A DNA stretch of 64,000 nucleotides, taken from the NCBI GenBank assembly GCA_018266555.1, contig JAFEAF010000002.1, forward strand, positions 191,149 through 255,148, given 5' to 3'. This document shows positions 9,098-17,618 of the stretch, one piece after another (the first letter of the stretch is position 1; each line of letters starts with the position of its first letter). Made by a program: the position numbers and the translations under genes. This DNA comes from Bacteroidota bacterium (GTDB taxonomy: Bacteria; Bacteroidota; Bacteroidia; Chitinophagales; Chitinophagaceae). The notes under the pieces were generated by a model that was given only the letters and a program-made list of their open reading frames with translations, was not told the DNA's origin and did no database searches.

Positions 9098-10522
9098 TTA
9101 ATAAAGCCCTACTTTTTCTTTTACCGATTCAAAGATTTTTTTCGAGTCAAAACCTACCCCATTTTTAAAAACAATTTCCGTATTGCGAATATCGCTGATA
9201 TTTTTTTCAGGATCGCCATTTATTAAAACCAGGTCTGCTCTTTTGCCCACATTGATAGTGCCGATTTCATTTTGTTTTCCAAGATATTCTGCTGCATTCA
9301 GGCTGCATATTTTAATAGCTTGTGTCAATGTAAAACCGGCTTCCATCAAAAGTTCGGGTACAATACGATCCGCATAACCGGGGATCACCCTGCCGGCGCC
9401 TGTGGGGTCAATACCTGCAAGCAACCGGCCACCCATATCTACAAATTGTTTTTCCCAAAACATTTCTTTTTTGAGCATTACGGTAGCTATGGAATCTTTA
9501 TTTACATACTCAGAGTATTCCTTTTCAATTTTCTCTTTTATCTGTGAAACCAGCGCCTCCCCGCCGCCACCCGGAAAAATTTCATAACCGGTAGCCGGCA
9601 AAAAAACAGGAAGTGTAGAAGTGATGGCAACATTTTTTTTAATTAAATATTGCGCCAGCGATTTCATCTCTTCGCTGTTTTCGGGCAATTGAAGCATGGA
9701 TATAAACTGCGCCCGGTTATTACATTGATCTTCTTTTTTGTCTTTTTCAAAATCACTACTTACATAAAAACCGTGTTCCAGGTTATCAATACCCAGGTCA
9801 GCAGCTTCACGAAAAGTAATGGAACAAAGATGCCCTGTAATTTTTATTCCTCTCTTATGCGCTGCATCTATAGCGGCTTTAGCATCTGCCCGGGTCAGGT
9901 CCATATATAATTTAAACGAAGAGCATCCCATATCTGCCCAATAGTTCACTTCTTTAGCAGCATCTTCGGGACTTTTTATATACAGCATTTCAGGAATGGG
10001 GATTCCCTCCCTTTCGATATAAGGTCCGGTTACATCTAAGTTGGGGCCGATCATTTTTCCGGAATTAATATCATTGCGAATGTTCAGATCCGTCTGTGGC
10101 TCTACGCTGCCGGTTGTCCGCATAGTGGTCACGCCACCGGCGAGATATAATTTCGGGAAAGAAGAAGGCATGGCTAATCCTAAATAATAAGGCGGTTGAT
10201 ATTCGCCATAAAATAAATGTTCATGCATCATGATCATTCCGGGGATAACCGTTTTGCCGGAACAGTCTATTGTTTTTGCATTCCCGGGAACAGGAATACT
10301 GTTTCCAACCTTTGCAATTTTTCCGTTAATGATAAGAATGGTTTGATCGGGCTTTGACGGGCCGCCGGTGCCGTCAATAATTTTTGCATGAAGTAATGCC
10401 AGCGTATCTGAGTTGACGCTGATGAATTGTTTTACAGCATCGCTAAATTGCTGTGCGTTGATCCGGATGCAGATACTGCACACAGAAAAAACAGCGATGA
10501 TGAACCGGATATCTTTTTTCAT
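9098..10522 (-). CDS. Secreted metal-dependent amidohydrolase (imidazolonepropionase/prolidase-like)
   Basis: 474 aa with an N-terminal signal peptide (M-K-K-D-I-R-F-I-I-A-V-F-S-V-C-S). Amidohydrolase-superfamily hallmarks are V-I-P-G-M-I-M-M-H-E-H near residue 90-100 (first metal histidines), a Lys in S-S-F-K-L-Y-M-D, G-H-L and L-E-H-G for further ligands, and G-I-D-P-T-G-A-G for the catalytic Asp near 365. The C-terminal G-K-R-A-D-L-V-L-I-N-G-D-P is the usual beta-sandwich end. The substrate is unknown; related secreted enzymes cleave cyclic amides or X-Pro peptides. It stands alone on the minus strand. Confidence 0.85.
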   Translation of the reverse strand: MKKDIRFIIAVFSVCSICIRINAQQFSDAVKQFISVNSDTLALLHAKIIDGTGGPSKPDQTILIINGKIAKVGNSIPVPGNAKTIDCSGKTVIPGMIMMHEHLFYGEYQPPYYLGLAMPSSFPKLYLAGGVTTMRTTGSVEPQTDLNIRNDINSGKMIGPNLDVTGPYIEREGIPIPEMLYIKSPEDAAKEVNYWADMGCSSFKLYMDLTRADAKAAIDAAHKRGIKITGHLCSITFREAADLGIDNLEHGFYVSSDFEKDKKEDQCNNRAQFISMLQLPENSEEMKSLAQYLIKKNVAITSTLPVFLPATGYEIFPGGGGEALVSQIKEKIEKEYSEYVNKDSIATVMLKKEMFWEKQFVDMGGRLLAGIDPTGAGRVIPGYADRIVPELLMEAGFTLTQAIKICSLNAAEYLGKQNEIGTINVGKRADLVLINGDPEKNISDIRNTEIVFKNGVGFDSKKIFESVKEKVGLY

Positions 10523-10606
10523 GTCCGTTTTTTTATTAAAGATATTCTATCTACTGAAAGTAAGGAACAATTTGTTAACGTATCAATATCAGGTCAAGTT
10601 ACTGAT

Positions 10607-11107
10607 TTATTCATCTTTAAAATGCAATAAGAGCAAAACCAAAACTAAAAAGCCAAGCACTCTTTCGGCAGCAGCTAATCCGTTCCATGTCGCACTTTGC
10701 CACATGGCAAACCATTCGCCACCGATCACTTCAAAGCCCACGAACCAAACAAGAATACCAATGACAATGCCAGCCACCGCCCAATTTTTGGAGGCATGAA
10801 AAATAGTGCTATCTTTTTTCAGGCTTCTCAACATTTGCCAGCTTCCTTTGATACAGCAAAATGCCATGAATGCTTCCAGCAGAATAATAAAAATGTACCC
10901 GGCATGAAAAAGAAATGGATTGTTGATGCTTCTGTAGTGCAAATGGCTGTCCGGAAATGTGGTATCCATTTTCAGCACATGTTCAACAAATAAATAATTG
11001 GAATAATAATCCGTGGTATTTCCAATAACCACTAACAAAGTAAACAAACCGATTGCTGCAACAGAAATAGTTTTTGCCAGTCGAAATAAAAAAGAAGTGG
11101 AGTACAT
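10607..11107 (-). CDS. DUF2165-like small integral membrane protein
   Basis: 166 aa with four strong hydrophobic segments (about 10-30, 65-90, 105-130, 142-162). The pattern R-L-A-K-T-I-S-V-A-A-I-G near the start, N-T-T-D-Y-Y-S-N, and the C-terminal F-E-V-I-G-G-E-W-F-A-M-W-Q-S with W-N-G fit DUF2165, a family of predicted membrane proteins of unknown role. The gene lies just downstream (11 bp) of the truncated MEVHHH stub. Confidence 0.75.
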   Translation of the reverse strand: MYSTSFLFRLAKTISVAAIGLFTLLVVIGNTTDYYSNYLFVEHVLKMDTTFPDSHLHYRSINNPFLFHAGYIFIILLEAFMAFCCIKGSWQMLRSLKKDSTIFHASKNWAVAGIVIGILVWFVGFEVIGGEWFAMWQSATWNGLAAAERVLGFLVLVLLLLHFKDE

Positions 11108-11117
11108 ATATAGAAAT

Positions 11118-11192
11118 TTATTTCAGTGTTGTTTCCAAAAAATATTCTTTGAATTTCTTTTGCTCTACTTTAGGATGGTGATGGACTTCCAT
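11118..11192 (-). pseudogene. 24-codon 5' stub of a MEVHHH-family gene
   Basis: Reading down from ATG 11192 gives M-E-V-H-H-H-P-K-V-E-Q-K-K-F-K-E-Y-F-L-E, then T-T-L-K and a TAA stop at 11118. The first 20 residues match the start of the neighbouring paralogues up to the beginning of the membrane helix. The rest of the gene is missing. It sits immediately downstream of the first full-length copy and in the same orientation, so I read it as a deletion remnant at the edge of the tandem array. A real 24-aa peptide cannot be excluded, but the abrupt loss of homology favours a relic. Confidence 0.75.
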
Positions 11193-11194
11193 AA

Positions 11195-11950
11195 TTAATG
11201 ATTTGAATACCGTTTATCTAAATATTTTAAAAGATCAACCATGCTTTTCCTGTAAAACTGTTCATACATTATGAGTGTTACTAAAGTTCCGTTTGCATTT
11301 CCGATTTTATTATATAATTGAACTATCTCGTCTTTGTTGTATTGAGTAAAAACCCGGTAATTCGTTCTGAATTTAAATAAGGTCGTATCTGTAAAATTAG
11401 TAGCGGGTTGCGGCAACCGCATTATTTTCTGCGCCTGGTGAGCAGCATCCCAATAGGTACTTAACCAAAAATCATTATTGAATTTTAATCTATTGTTATA
11501 AACTCTGCTGATGGAATCAATCGTTGCTTTACTTCTGAAAACACTGAAGCCACCTGACTTTAATTGACTAATGGTATTATCATTTTGTTCAAAAATGGGG
11601 ATTAGGGAATAGAATGGAAAGAAATGATACAAAAAACTGTCCTGTTTGTTTATTTCTGTTAAAAATTCTATTGGCATGTTTAAAGCACTGTCAAGGTGCC
11701 GATGCCATAAATTTTGAAACAAAACCATTGAATCAAGTTGAATGATATCATTGCTAAGGTCTAAACGCAGGTTCTGGATATAATGGTTCTCTTTTTCTTT
11801 ATTGACAAAAGATTCTCTGACATTTTCTGCAACGAAACCCATTGTTACAGCAAGGAATATCATTAAGAATTCCAGAAAATATTCTTTGAATTTTTTCCCT
11901 GCCTTTCCGGCAGGCAGGTTCTCTATATGTGGATGATGATGTACTTCCAT
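11195..11950 (-). CDS. MEVHHH-family membrane protein, copy 1
   Basis: 251 aa. N-terminal M-E-V-H-H-H-P-H tail, one membrane helix at about 25-45 (F-L-E-F-L-M-I-F-L-A-V-T-M-G-F-V-A-E-N), then a helical, probably coiled-coil domain with the family motif as Q-L-K-S-G-G-F-S-V-F-R near residue 125. The His tail is followed by N-L-P-A-G-K-A-G, residues absent from sister copies and encoded by a GC-rich palindrome. The C-terminus (L-L-K-Y-L-D-K-R-Y-S-N-H) departs from the usual K-E-Y-x-L-x. Function unknown; likely anchored in the inner membrane. It belongs to the nine-gene minus-strand array. Confidence 0.8.
   Translation of the reverse strand: MEVHHHPHIENLPAGKAGKKFKEYFLEFLMIFLAVTMGFVAENVRESFVNKEKENHYIQNLRLDLSNDIIQLDSMVLFQNLWHRHLDSALNMPIEFLTEINKQDSFLYHFFPFYSLIPIFEQNDNTISQLKSGGFSVFRSKATIDSISRVYNNRLKFNNDFWLSTYWDAAHQAQKIMRLPQPATNFTDTTLFKFRTNYRVFTQYNKDEIVQLYNKIGNANGTLVTLIMYEQFYRKSMVDLLKYLDKRYSNH
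11898..11918. repeat. In-frame palindromic element encoding L-P-A-G-K-A-G
   Basis: A CCTGCC ... GGCAGG palindrome with a 5-nt loop, extended by CAGG, sits in codons 10-17 of the first MEVHHH gene and is translated as L-P-A-G-K-A-G. Sister genes join the His tail directly to K-K-x-F-K-E-Y without it. A near-copy (18 of 21 positions by eye) is in the acyl-CoA dehydrogenase gene at 53653-53672, also in-frame, giving L-P-A-G-K-S-G. This points to a mobile or dispersed palindromic repeat tolerated inside proteins. Confidence 0.7.
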
Positions 11951-12008
11951 ACTTTATTCTTTTGAATGATGGATGTTAAATTTAGGTATCTGTTATACAA
12001 CATTATTT

Positions 12009-12767
12009 CTAATTAATGTGATATTGATCTCTGAACAATCTCAATAGTTGAATATCCCCATTTAATATATCTCTATAAAAACTCAGCAGGTCTTTTGTTT
12101 TAAAATCAATCTGATCCAGCTTAGTTAGAAAGTTTTTAAACATTGCTTTGTCATAGGTCTTGAATTGTACCGAATTGGGAATATCGCTGTCATTAAGAAA
12201 ATAATTATTGATGGCCAGCCTGTCCAATAACTTTCGGATATCCTGCCTGTTTACTAAAGAAACAAAACTGGTATCAATAGAATGCCGTAATCCCGATAAG
12301 AATTCACTATACATAATAAAGTTATTCAGGTTGGCATTGTAATTCAACATCTCTGTTTTTACCTGTTCATTTTTTATCAAATTAAAAGTAAAAGGATCCT
12401 TCAGCGTGGATTGTGCAATGGCGGGAGGTGTATAAAGTTCCCAATAAGTCGAATTGAACAAAGATTTGCAGATTTTTCTCTCATTTCCTTTCAGGGGCAA
12501 CGAATCTATTTCATTGTGAGAAGAATCTATCCAGGAATGGAAGGTGGGAATATAGTCATCAATCAAATGATGTAAACGTATTGTATCCTTTTCAAGATCT
12601 TTTTTTAATGCAAGGATAATTTGCTTTTCCTTTTTTTTATCCGCAATATGCTCCCGCAAGCTCTCTGCAAAAAAACCCAAAGTAACGGCAAGAAAAATCA
12701 TAATGAATTCAAGAAGATATTCCTTGAAAGACTTTTTAGCAACATGCGGATGATGGTGTACTTCCAT
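12009..12767 (-). CDS. MEVHHH-family membrane protein, copy 2 (divergent)
   Basis: 252 aa. Starts M-E-V-H-H-H-P-H-V-A-K-K, then a membrane helix at about 17-37 (L-L-E-F-I-M-I-F-L-A-V-T-L-G-F-F-A-E) and a charged helix R-E-H-I-A-D-K-K-K-E-K-Q. This copy has drifted most: the central Q-L-K-x-x-G-x-x-R-L motif is reduced to T-L-K-D-P-F-T-F-N-L-I near 125, and the end is R-D-Q-Y-H-I-N. Same orientation and spacing as its neighbours. Role unknown. Confidence 0.78.
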   Translation of the reverse strand: MEVHHHPHVAKKSFKEYLLEFIMIFLAVTLGFFAESLREHIADKKKEKQIILALKKDLEKDTIRLHHLIDDYIPTFHSWIDSSHNEIDSLPLKGNERKICKSLFNSTYWELYTPPAIAQSTLKDPFTFNLIKNEQVKTEMLNYNANLNNFIMYSEFLSGLRHSIDTSFVSLVNRQDIRKLLDRLAINNYFLNDSDIPNSVQFKTYDKAMFKNFLTKLDQIDFKTKDLLSFYRDILNGDIQLLRLFRDQYHIN

Positions 12768-12842
12768 TTTTAAAGTTCAAATTTTAGTGATTAGAATTAT
12801 TAATTAAATATTGATTCATGATGAAGTTACTCTTAATTGATT

Positions 12843-13592
12843 TTACTTCAGGCCATATTCTTGCTTTATCAGCTTTATTAAATTCGTTGCCATCTCTTTG
12901 GCGGCTTTCATGTTTATGATGTAATTGTTTAAAACAAACTGGGAACTGTGGCAACGGTTAGCATATTCTGCCAGTAATTTGGGATCGTCGTTGATGAGCT
13001 TTGCTTCCGGTAAGACGAAAAAATCAGATTGTAAAGGATCCTGTATATTACTAGACTGTATATATTTATTATTAAAGAGTCTTACTCCTATATCCCCGGC
13101 TTTACTTTTCACCATTTCTAATCGGGCTCTGATATCATCTGCCACTTTAATAATGCTCCAATAATTCCTGATCGAATCTACTACCTGCTTATTTCTTATT
13201 AACCGCATGGTACCTGAGTTTTTTAGTTGCGAAGAAGTTCTGTCTTCAAAATCAATACTTACCACCCGTCCGGCCTGTAAGGTTAGCTGGTATAGCTTTA
13301 CAATACTGTCTTTATGTAAAGGTTCATTATTGAGGAATAAAACCAATCTTTCCGTGCGTTCACTTATTCCCTGGCTAAATGGAATTTCGTCATTTAAATT
13401 CATTGTATCTGTTTGCAGATCTTCTACCAGCGAATGCATGTATTCCTTTTCCTGCCGGCGCTCCACTAAATGTTCTCTGAAGTTCTCTGCTAAAAACCCG
13501 CAGAACACAGCCAGGAATAACATAAGAAACTCCCAGAAATATTGTTTCCAACTTTTTTTGCCATGATTATGGGGGTGTGTATGTACTTCCAT
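12843..13592 (-). CDS. MEVHHH-family membrane protein, copy 3
   Basis: 249 aa from ATG 13592, where the family start M-E-V-H-T-H-P-H-N-H-G-K-K begins. An upstream in-frame start would add eleven non-conserved residues. Membrane helix at about 20-40 (W-E-F-L-M-L-F-L-A-V-F-C-G-F-L-A-E-N-F-R-E-H), then coiled-coil-prone sequence with Q-L-K-N-S-G-T-M-R-L-I-R-N near 120. It ends K-Q-E-Y-G-L-K, close to the K-E-Y-H-L-E of other copies. The acylase gene lies directly upstream and separates this copy from the six further upstream. Confidence 0.8.
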   Translation of the reverse strand: MEVHTHPHNHGKKSWKQYFWEFLMLFLAVFCGFLAENFREHLVERRQEKEYMHSLVEDLQTDTMNLNDEIPFSQGISERTERLVLFLNNEPLHKDSIVKLYQLTLQAGRVVSIDFEDRTSSQLKNSGTMRLIRNKQVVDSIRNYWSIIKVADDIRARLEMVKSKAGDIGVRLFNNKYIQSSNIQDPLQSDFFVLPEAKLINDDPKLLAEYANRCHSSQFVLNNYIINMKAAKEMATNLIKLIKQEYGLK

Positions 13593-13662
13593 GTGGTTTA
13601 TTGTTTTGGGTCTATGCTTATTCATTCACTGTTCCCTATTCACCATTCACTTACTGTAATAA

Positions 13663-15864
13663 CTACTCTCCCGGGTGGTACTCTCTTTCCACATGCTTCA
13701 TCACATCTTCTTTATAAAACAACACATCTTTGAATTGTCCCTTGGTGTACATCAATGCCTGGTCACCGAAATGTTTGGAATGAGGATCTCCGCTTTCCCC
13801 GCCTGTCAATAAAGATTTTGCTTTTATTCTTTTACCAAATTCCACTGCGCAGATAAAACTGTTGCCATGATAGCCATATCTTTTCTTAGTGCCATGAAAG
13901 CTGCTGCTGGCAAAAGAAGGAATCATTCCCCATTGCGAAGAAGCAAACCCATCAGGCAAACTCGGCTGGTTGTCATCGAATGTTTCGTTGATATTTCCCG
14001 TTAATCGTTGATATCGGTTGATCTCACCCCATGGCGTTTGCCAGTTTCCAAACTTAGCTTGTAATTCATTAATAGTTGCCAGGAACGGCGTTATCAATTC
14101 GTCAGGAGTGGCGGTGGCGGCGAATAAACTTGTTTTGTCCACGAAGTCTGCCATTTCTTTGTTTTCCACTTTTATTTTATAAATGGAGGTTAGTATTTTT
14201 TCTCCCCATGTTATTGCAAGGGTTGTTGCAATGGAGTTTTCGCCGCAGCGATAATCCCATTTTTTTAAAATATCAATTGGCTCTTTTAGGGATGTATGTG
14301 TTATATCGTTGGGGTTACCGCTATTTTCAAAAGTATGTATCAGCGCAGGGATTAATTTTTCAAATGCTGCAAGATAATTGTCATATCCTTTTGTAATCAC
14401 TTTGTCAATAGTATATTGTTTTTCACCAGGTAAAATTCTTACGGCATTCACCCCCCGAAAATTTTCTCCATCCGGCGCCATGTATGAAGGATAATTTTCT
14501 TTTTTCGGACTGTTATCGCCTGCACAGGTAAAAGGCGTGGAATTACAATTCTGCAACCAACCATTCAGCGGATTAACACTATGAACAATTTGTTCTATAC
14601 TGTGGTATCCTTTCCATTCTGTGGCTGAAGTGGTTCCATCCACCGGATTGTTCCAGTCATATTTAGTATCACGAATGGGGATCCTGTCACCATGCCAGTA
14701 GGCTATATTTCCTTTATCATCCGCATATACGGTGTTGTTAGATATATTTCCTTTCAACTCCAGTGTTTTTTTAAAATCAGCAAGGCTTTTTGCTTTAGTA
14801 CGTTGCCAGCATTGTATCAACCCGTTCAAAATACGATTGTCGGCTTTTACACTCAGGTATTGGCCCTTTCTTTTCGCCATCACAGGACCATTGTTTGTAA
14901 AAAGAGCGGTGAATGTTTTTGATTCAACTGCATCTCCGTCTTTATATTTTATTACAATTCTTTTTTCTTTTACCGGTACTTGTTTTCCATTGTATTCATA
15001 AGTCCACCCGGTATTTGTTTTGGTGAGTTTTTCAATATAAGCGTCCCCGGCATCTACAGCGCTGCTGGTATGCATCCATCCGCAATGTTCATTGAAACCC
15101 TGGTACACAAAAAACTGTCCCCAGGTTACAGCGCCATAAGCATTCAGGCCCTGGTTACTTACGATATGTACTTCAGGACGGAAATAAAAAGTGACATGCG
15201 GATTGATATATAATATGGCATTGTGCGATTCCGTAACAGAGGGAGCAAAAGCAAAACCATTGGACCCGGTAAGTTTTTCTTCGTTGTACATTTCATTATT
15301 CCCGTTTTCATTTTTAGAAACAGGAGCACCAGCACCGGAATAAAAATTTCTCAATTCATTGACAGAGACACCGGCAGTGTTAATGGCGCCAATGCTTCCA
15401 TCTGTCCAGAGCATGGGATACCAGGGTTGAAAACGATTCAGTAATGCGGGGTGAGCATCAGGATGTTTGTATAAATAATAATTCATGCCGTCGGCAAAAG
15501 CATTGCAGAGTTTTTGTAACCACAGTGGTGATTTGTTATAATCATTGATGGCATCGGCAGAATCAATCACCATACGGATCAGCAGATCGTCATACAAAGA
15601 TGACTTGCCGTTTACCTCAGCCATTCTTCCCAGCTTTTCAATATAATTCATCTCCATTCTTTTGAAATCATCTTCACATTGTGCATACATCAAACCGAAC
15701 ACTGCGTTGGCATCCGTTTTTCCATATATATGAGGAATGCCCCAATGGTCACGGATGATGTTTACTTGTTTAGCTTCGTTTTCCCAACGGGTGATTTCTT
15801 TTTGGGAAAAATTTTGTGCAAACAAGTGAGCCGGCACCAGGAGGAAAAAAAATATTTTTTTCAT
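13663..15864 (-). CDS. Penicillin acylase family (S45) N-terminal-nucleophile hydrolase, exported
   Basis: 733 aa with a signal peptide (M-K-K-I-F-F-F-L-L-V-P-A-H-L-F-A-Q). The precursor layout fits S45: a chain of about 200 residues, then the autoprocessing site L-T-G-S-N-G-F-A, whose Ser (near 200) becomes the N-terminal nucleophile, then H-V-T-F-Y and the long beta chain. A conserved Asn region (N-C-N-S-T-P-F) follows. Family members cleave amides such as penicillins, aculeacin or acyl-homoserine lactones; the substrate here cannot be read from sequence. It sits in the same orientation inside the MEVHHH array, between copies 3 and 4. The end E-Y-H-P-G-E resembles that family's tail only by chance, I think. 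Confidence 0.85.
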   Translation of the reverse strand: MKKIFFFLLVPAHLFAQNFSQKEITRWENEAKQVNIIRDHWGIPHIYGKTDANAVFGLMYAQCEDDFKRMEMNYIEKLGRMAEVNGKSSLYDDLLIRMVIDSADAINDYNKSPLWLQKLCNAFADGMNYYLYKHPDAHPALLNRFQPWYPMLWTDGSIGAINTAGVSVNELRNFYSGAGAPVSKNENGNNEMYNEEKLTGSNGFAFAPSVTESHNAILYINPHVTFYFRPEVHIVSNQGLNAYGAVTWGQFFVYQGFNEHCGWMHTSSAVDAGDAYIEKLTKTNTGWTYEYNGKQVPVKEKRIVIKYKDGDAVESKTFTALFTNNGPVMAKRKGQYLSVKADNRILNGLIQCWQRTKAKSLADFKKTLELKGNISNNTVYADDKGNIAYWHGDRIPIRDTKYDWNNPVDGTTSATEWKGYHSIEQIVHSVNPLNGWLQNCNSTPFTCAGDNSPKKENYPSYMAPDGENFRGVNAVRILPGEKQYTIDKVITKGYDNYLAAFEKLIPALIHTFENSGNPNDITHTSLKEPIDILKKWDYRCGENSIATTLAITWGEKILTSIYKIKVENKEMADFVDKTSLFAATATPDELITPFLATINELQAKFGNWQTPWGEINRYQRLTGNINETFDDNQPSLPDGFASSQWGMIPSFASSSFHGTKKRYGYHGNSFICAVEFGKRIKAKSLLTGGESGDPHSKHFGDQALMYTKGQFKDVLFYKEDVMKHVEREYHPGE

Positions 15865-15889
15865 ATACTTTTAAATTTGTAAAAATTAT

Positions 15890-16633
15890 TCACTCAACAT
15901 GATATTCTTCTTTGATAATATCCAAAGTTTTTTGTGCTATTTGTTTTGCTTTCACCAGGCTGATATAAGAAAAACTGTTGGCTGCTTTCAGAAAATGAAT
16001 CTTGCTGATAAACTTCAGGATGGTGGCTTTGTCTTTCTTGAGCATTTGCGGATTTCCCGGCGGTAAATTCATGGTAAATTTAGAACTCATCATTTCGTTA
16101 AATACCCGTCCATCCAGCACTTCTTCCAGCCATTGTACGTATTCACGAACATAATCTTCTTCCCGGCTCCTGATATTATCAACAAACCGGATTTTCCGGT
16201 CATAATCCATCATGGCATTGGAAACGTCTTGTTTTTTTATCAGCCTTAGGTTTCCGCCGTTTTTTAATTGCTGAATGGTGCGGTCATTACTGAAAAAAGG
16301 AAATGTGAGTGTCAGCATTCTTGCATAATAGTATAACTTTTTACCATACTGATCCGGGTCGGGAGTATTAAGAATCTGTGTCAGAGAATCCATGATATTG
16401 TTTCGGTACCTGTTATAATTAATAAGGCTGTCCAGTTGGTACATATCATCGTGCATATCTTCTGTATAGGAACGGACATATTGCATTTCTTTTTTGTGAT
16501 CTACAACATGCTCCCGCATATTCTCTACTAAAAAGCCAAGTGTTACTGCAAGGAACAACATAAAAAATTCCCAAAAATAGTGATGCCATTTTTTGTGGCT
16601 GTGAGGTTCGTGATGGTGGTGATGTACTTCCAT
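15890..16633 (-). CDS. MEVHHH-family membrane protein, copy 4
   Basis: 247 aa. Opens M-E-V-H-H-H-H-H-E-P-H-S-H-K-K-W-H-H-Y-F-W-E-F, the same first ~22 residues as copies 5 and (with one change) 8. Membrane helix about 21-42, then R-E-H-V-V-D-H-K-K-E-M-Q-Y. Central motif Q-L-K-N-G-G-N-L-R-L-I-K near 120. C-terminus K-E-E-Y-H-V-E. The His-rich tail could bind metal, and the large domain after the helix is predicted helical. No homologue of known function comes to mind. Followed downstream by the acylase gene (25-bp gap). Confidence 0.82.
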   Translation of the reverse strand: MEVHHHHHEPHSHKKWHHYFWEFFMLFLAVTLGFLVENMREHVVDHKKEMQYVRSYTEDMHDDMYQLDSLINYNRYRNNIMDSLTQILNTPDPDQYGKKLYYYARMLTLTFPFFSNDRTIQQLKNGGNLRLIKKQDVSNAMMDYDRKIRFVDNIRSREEDYVREYVQWLEEVLDGRVFNEMMSSKFTMNLPPGNPQMLKKDKATILKFISKIHFLKAANSFSYISLVKAKQIAQKTLDIIKEEYHVE

Positions 16634-16737
16634 GTGGTATAGTTTAGAATTCAGAGTTTAGGGTTATGAATAGCAATTGATATATTGTAAAAATATTCTG
16701 AATTCATAATTCTTAATTCTAAACTCATATTTCATTC
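16634..16737. repeat. Array spacer repeat, copy A
   Basis: A 104-bp AT-rich spacer between MEVHHH copies 4 and 5. It runs GTGGTATAGTTTAGAATTCAG ... ATTCTTAATTCTAAACTCAT and is nearly identical to the spacers at 17509, 18372 and 20076. It contains an imperfect inverted repeat (AGTTTAGAATT on the left, AATTCTAAACT on the right; also TTATGAAT and ATTCATAA), so the transcript could fold. It presumably carries the promoter or 5' leader of the gene on its low-coordinate side. Confidence 0.8.
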
Positions 16738-17508
16738 TCATTCCAGGTGATATTCTTTCTTAATCAATTCAATTAACCTAGTTGCCTTGTTTGCCAGGGA
16801 TGACATAACTTTTAATTCGTTCTGATAAAGAGTCATGAGGAAATTGGCATTCATACACAGCTCATTTATGAGTGTTTTATCTTCTGTTATCAAGGGTGTC
16901 GGTTTTTGAGGTTTTGTTACGAACTCTCCAAACCCCTTTTCTCCTCTCATATTTGACAAGTCAATCATATTCCTTAAAGTAAGAGCATCAAAAACCCGGC
17001 TCATGCTTACTCGGAAATCCCGAAGAGTTTCTGTGATATTAGCATCAACAGTTAACACCTGCTGCTGTCGCATATCATATTGCAGAATACTGTCAGCAAT
17101 AAATTCTTTTCTGATCAGCCGAAGTGATCCTGAATTTTTAAGTTGCGTAACGGTAGCATTGGAATATTGATACGTTTTTAAAATAGCCAAAATTCTTGCA
17201 TAATAATATATCTCGCTTAAGTAAGTGCTTTTTTCTGCACTATTAACTAGAAAAACAAGCGAATCGGCATATATAACGGCTCTTTTTTGAAAAGCATTTC
17301 TATCGGCTATCGTTGCTGTATCACGGGAAAGGTCCTGTATCAGATTTTCCATATATCTTTTTTCCCGTTGATGTTCCACCTGGTGCTCCCTGAAATTCTC
17401 TGCTAAAAACCCACAGAACACCGCAAGGAATAACATTAAAAATTCCCAGAAGTAATGATGCCATTTCTTGTGGCTGTGAGGTTCGTGATGGTGGTGATGT
17501 ACTTCCAT
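16738..17508 (-). CDS. MEVHHH-family membrane protein, copy 5
   Basis: 256 aa. Same His-rich opening as copy 4, then W-E-F-L-M-L-F-L-A-V-F-C-G-F-L-A-E-N-F-R-E-H (membrane helix about 21-42) and Q-V-E-H-Q-R-E-K-R-Y. Central motif V-T-Q-L-K-N-S-G-S-L-R-L-I-R-K near 120. Ends K-K-E-Y-H-L-E. The middle (about 45-115 and 140-240) shares little with the other copies, while the two ends are strongly conserved. Flanked on both sides by near-identical spacers. Confidence 0.82.
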   Translation of the reverse strand: MEVHHHHHEPHSHKKWHHYFWEFLMLFLAVFCGFLAENFREHQVEHQREKRYMENLIQDLSRDTATIADRNAFQKRAVIYADSLVFLVNSAEKSTYLSEIYYYARILAILKTYQYSNATVTQLKNSGSLRLIRKEFIADSILQYDMRQQQVLTVDANITETLRDFRVSMSRVFDALTLRNMIDLSNMRGEKGFGEFVTKPQKPTPLITEDKTLINELCMNANFLMTLYQNELKVMSSLANKATRLIELIKKEYHLE

Positions 17509-17618
17509 GTGGTATAGTTTAGAATTCAGAGTTTAGAGTTATGAATAGCAATTGATATATTGTAAAAATATTCTGAATTCATAATTCTTAATTCTAAACT
17601 CATAATTCATAATTTTTC
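17509..17618. repeat. Array spacer repeat, copy B
   Basis: A 110-bp spacer between copies 5 and 6, almost the same sequence as copy A. One visible difference is GAGTTATGAATAG where A has GGGTTATGAATAG. The stretch ATTCATAATTC-type at its right end is slightly longer. It carries the same imperfect inverted repeat. Confidence 0.8.

Noticed and set aside
13663..13683. Homology between the acylase C-terminus (E-Y-H-P-G-E) and the array tail (E-Y-H-L-E)
   Set aside because: Only three residues agree, and the rest of the acylase is clearly an S45 enzyme.
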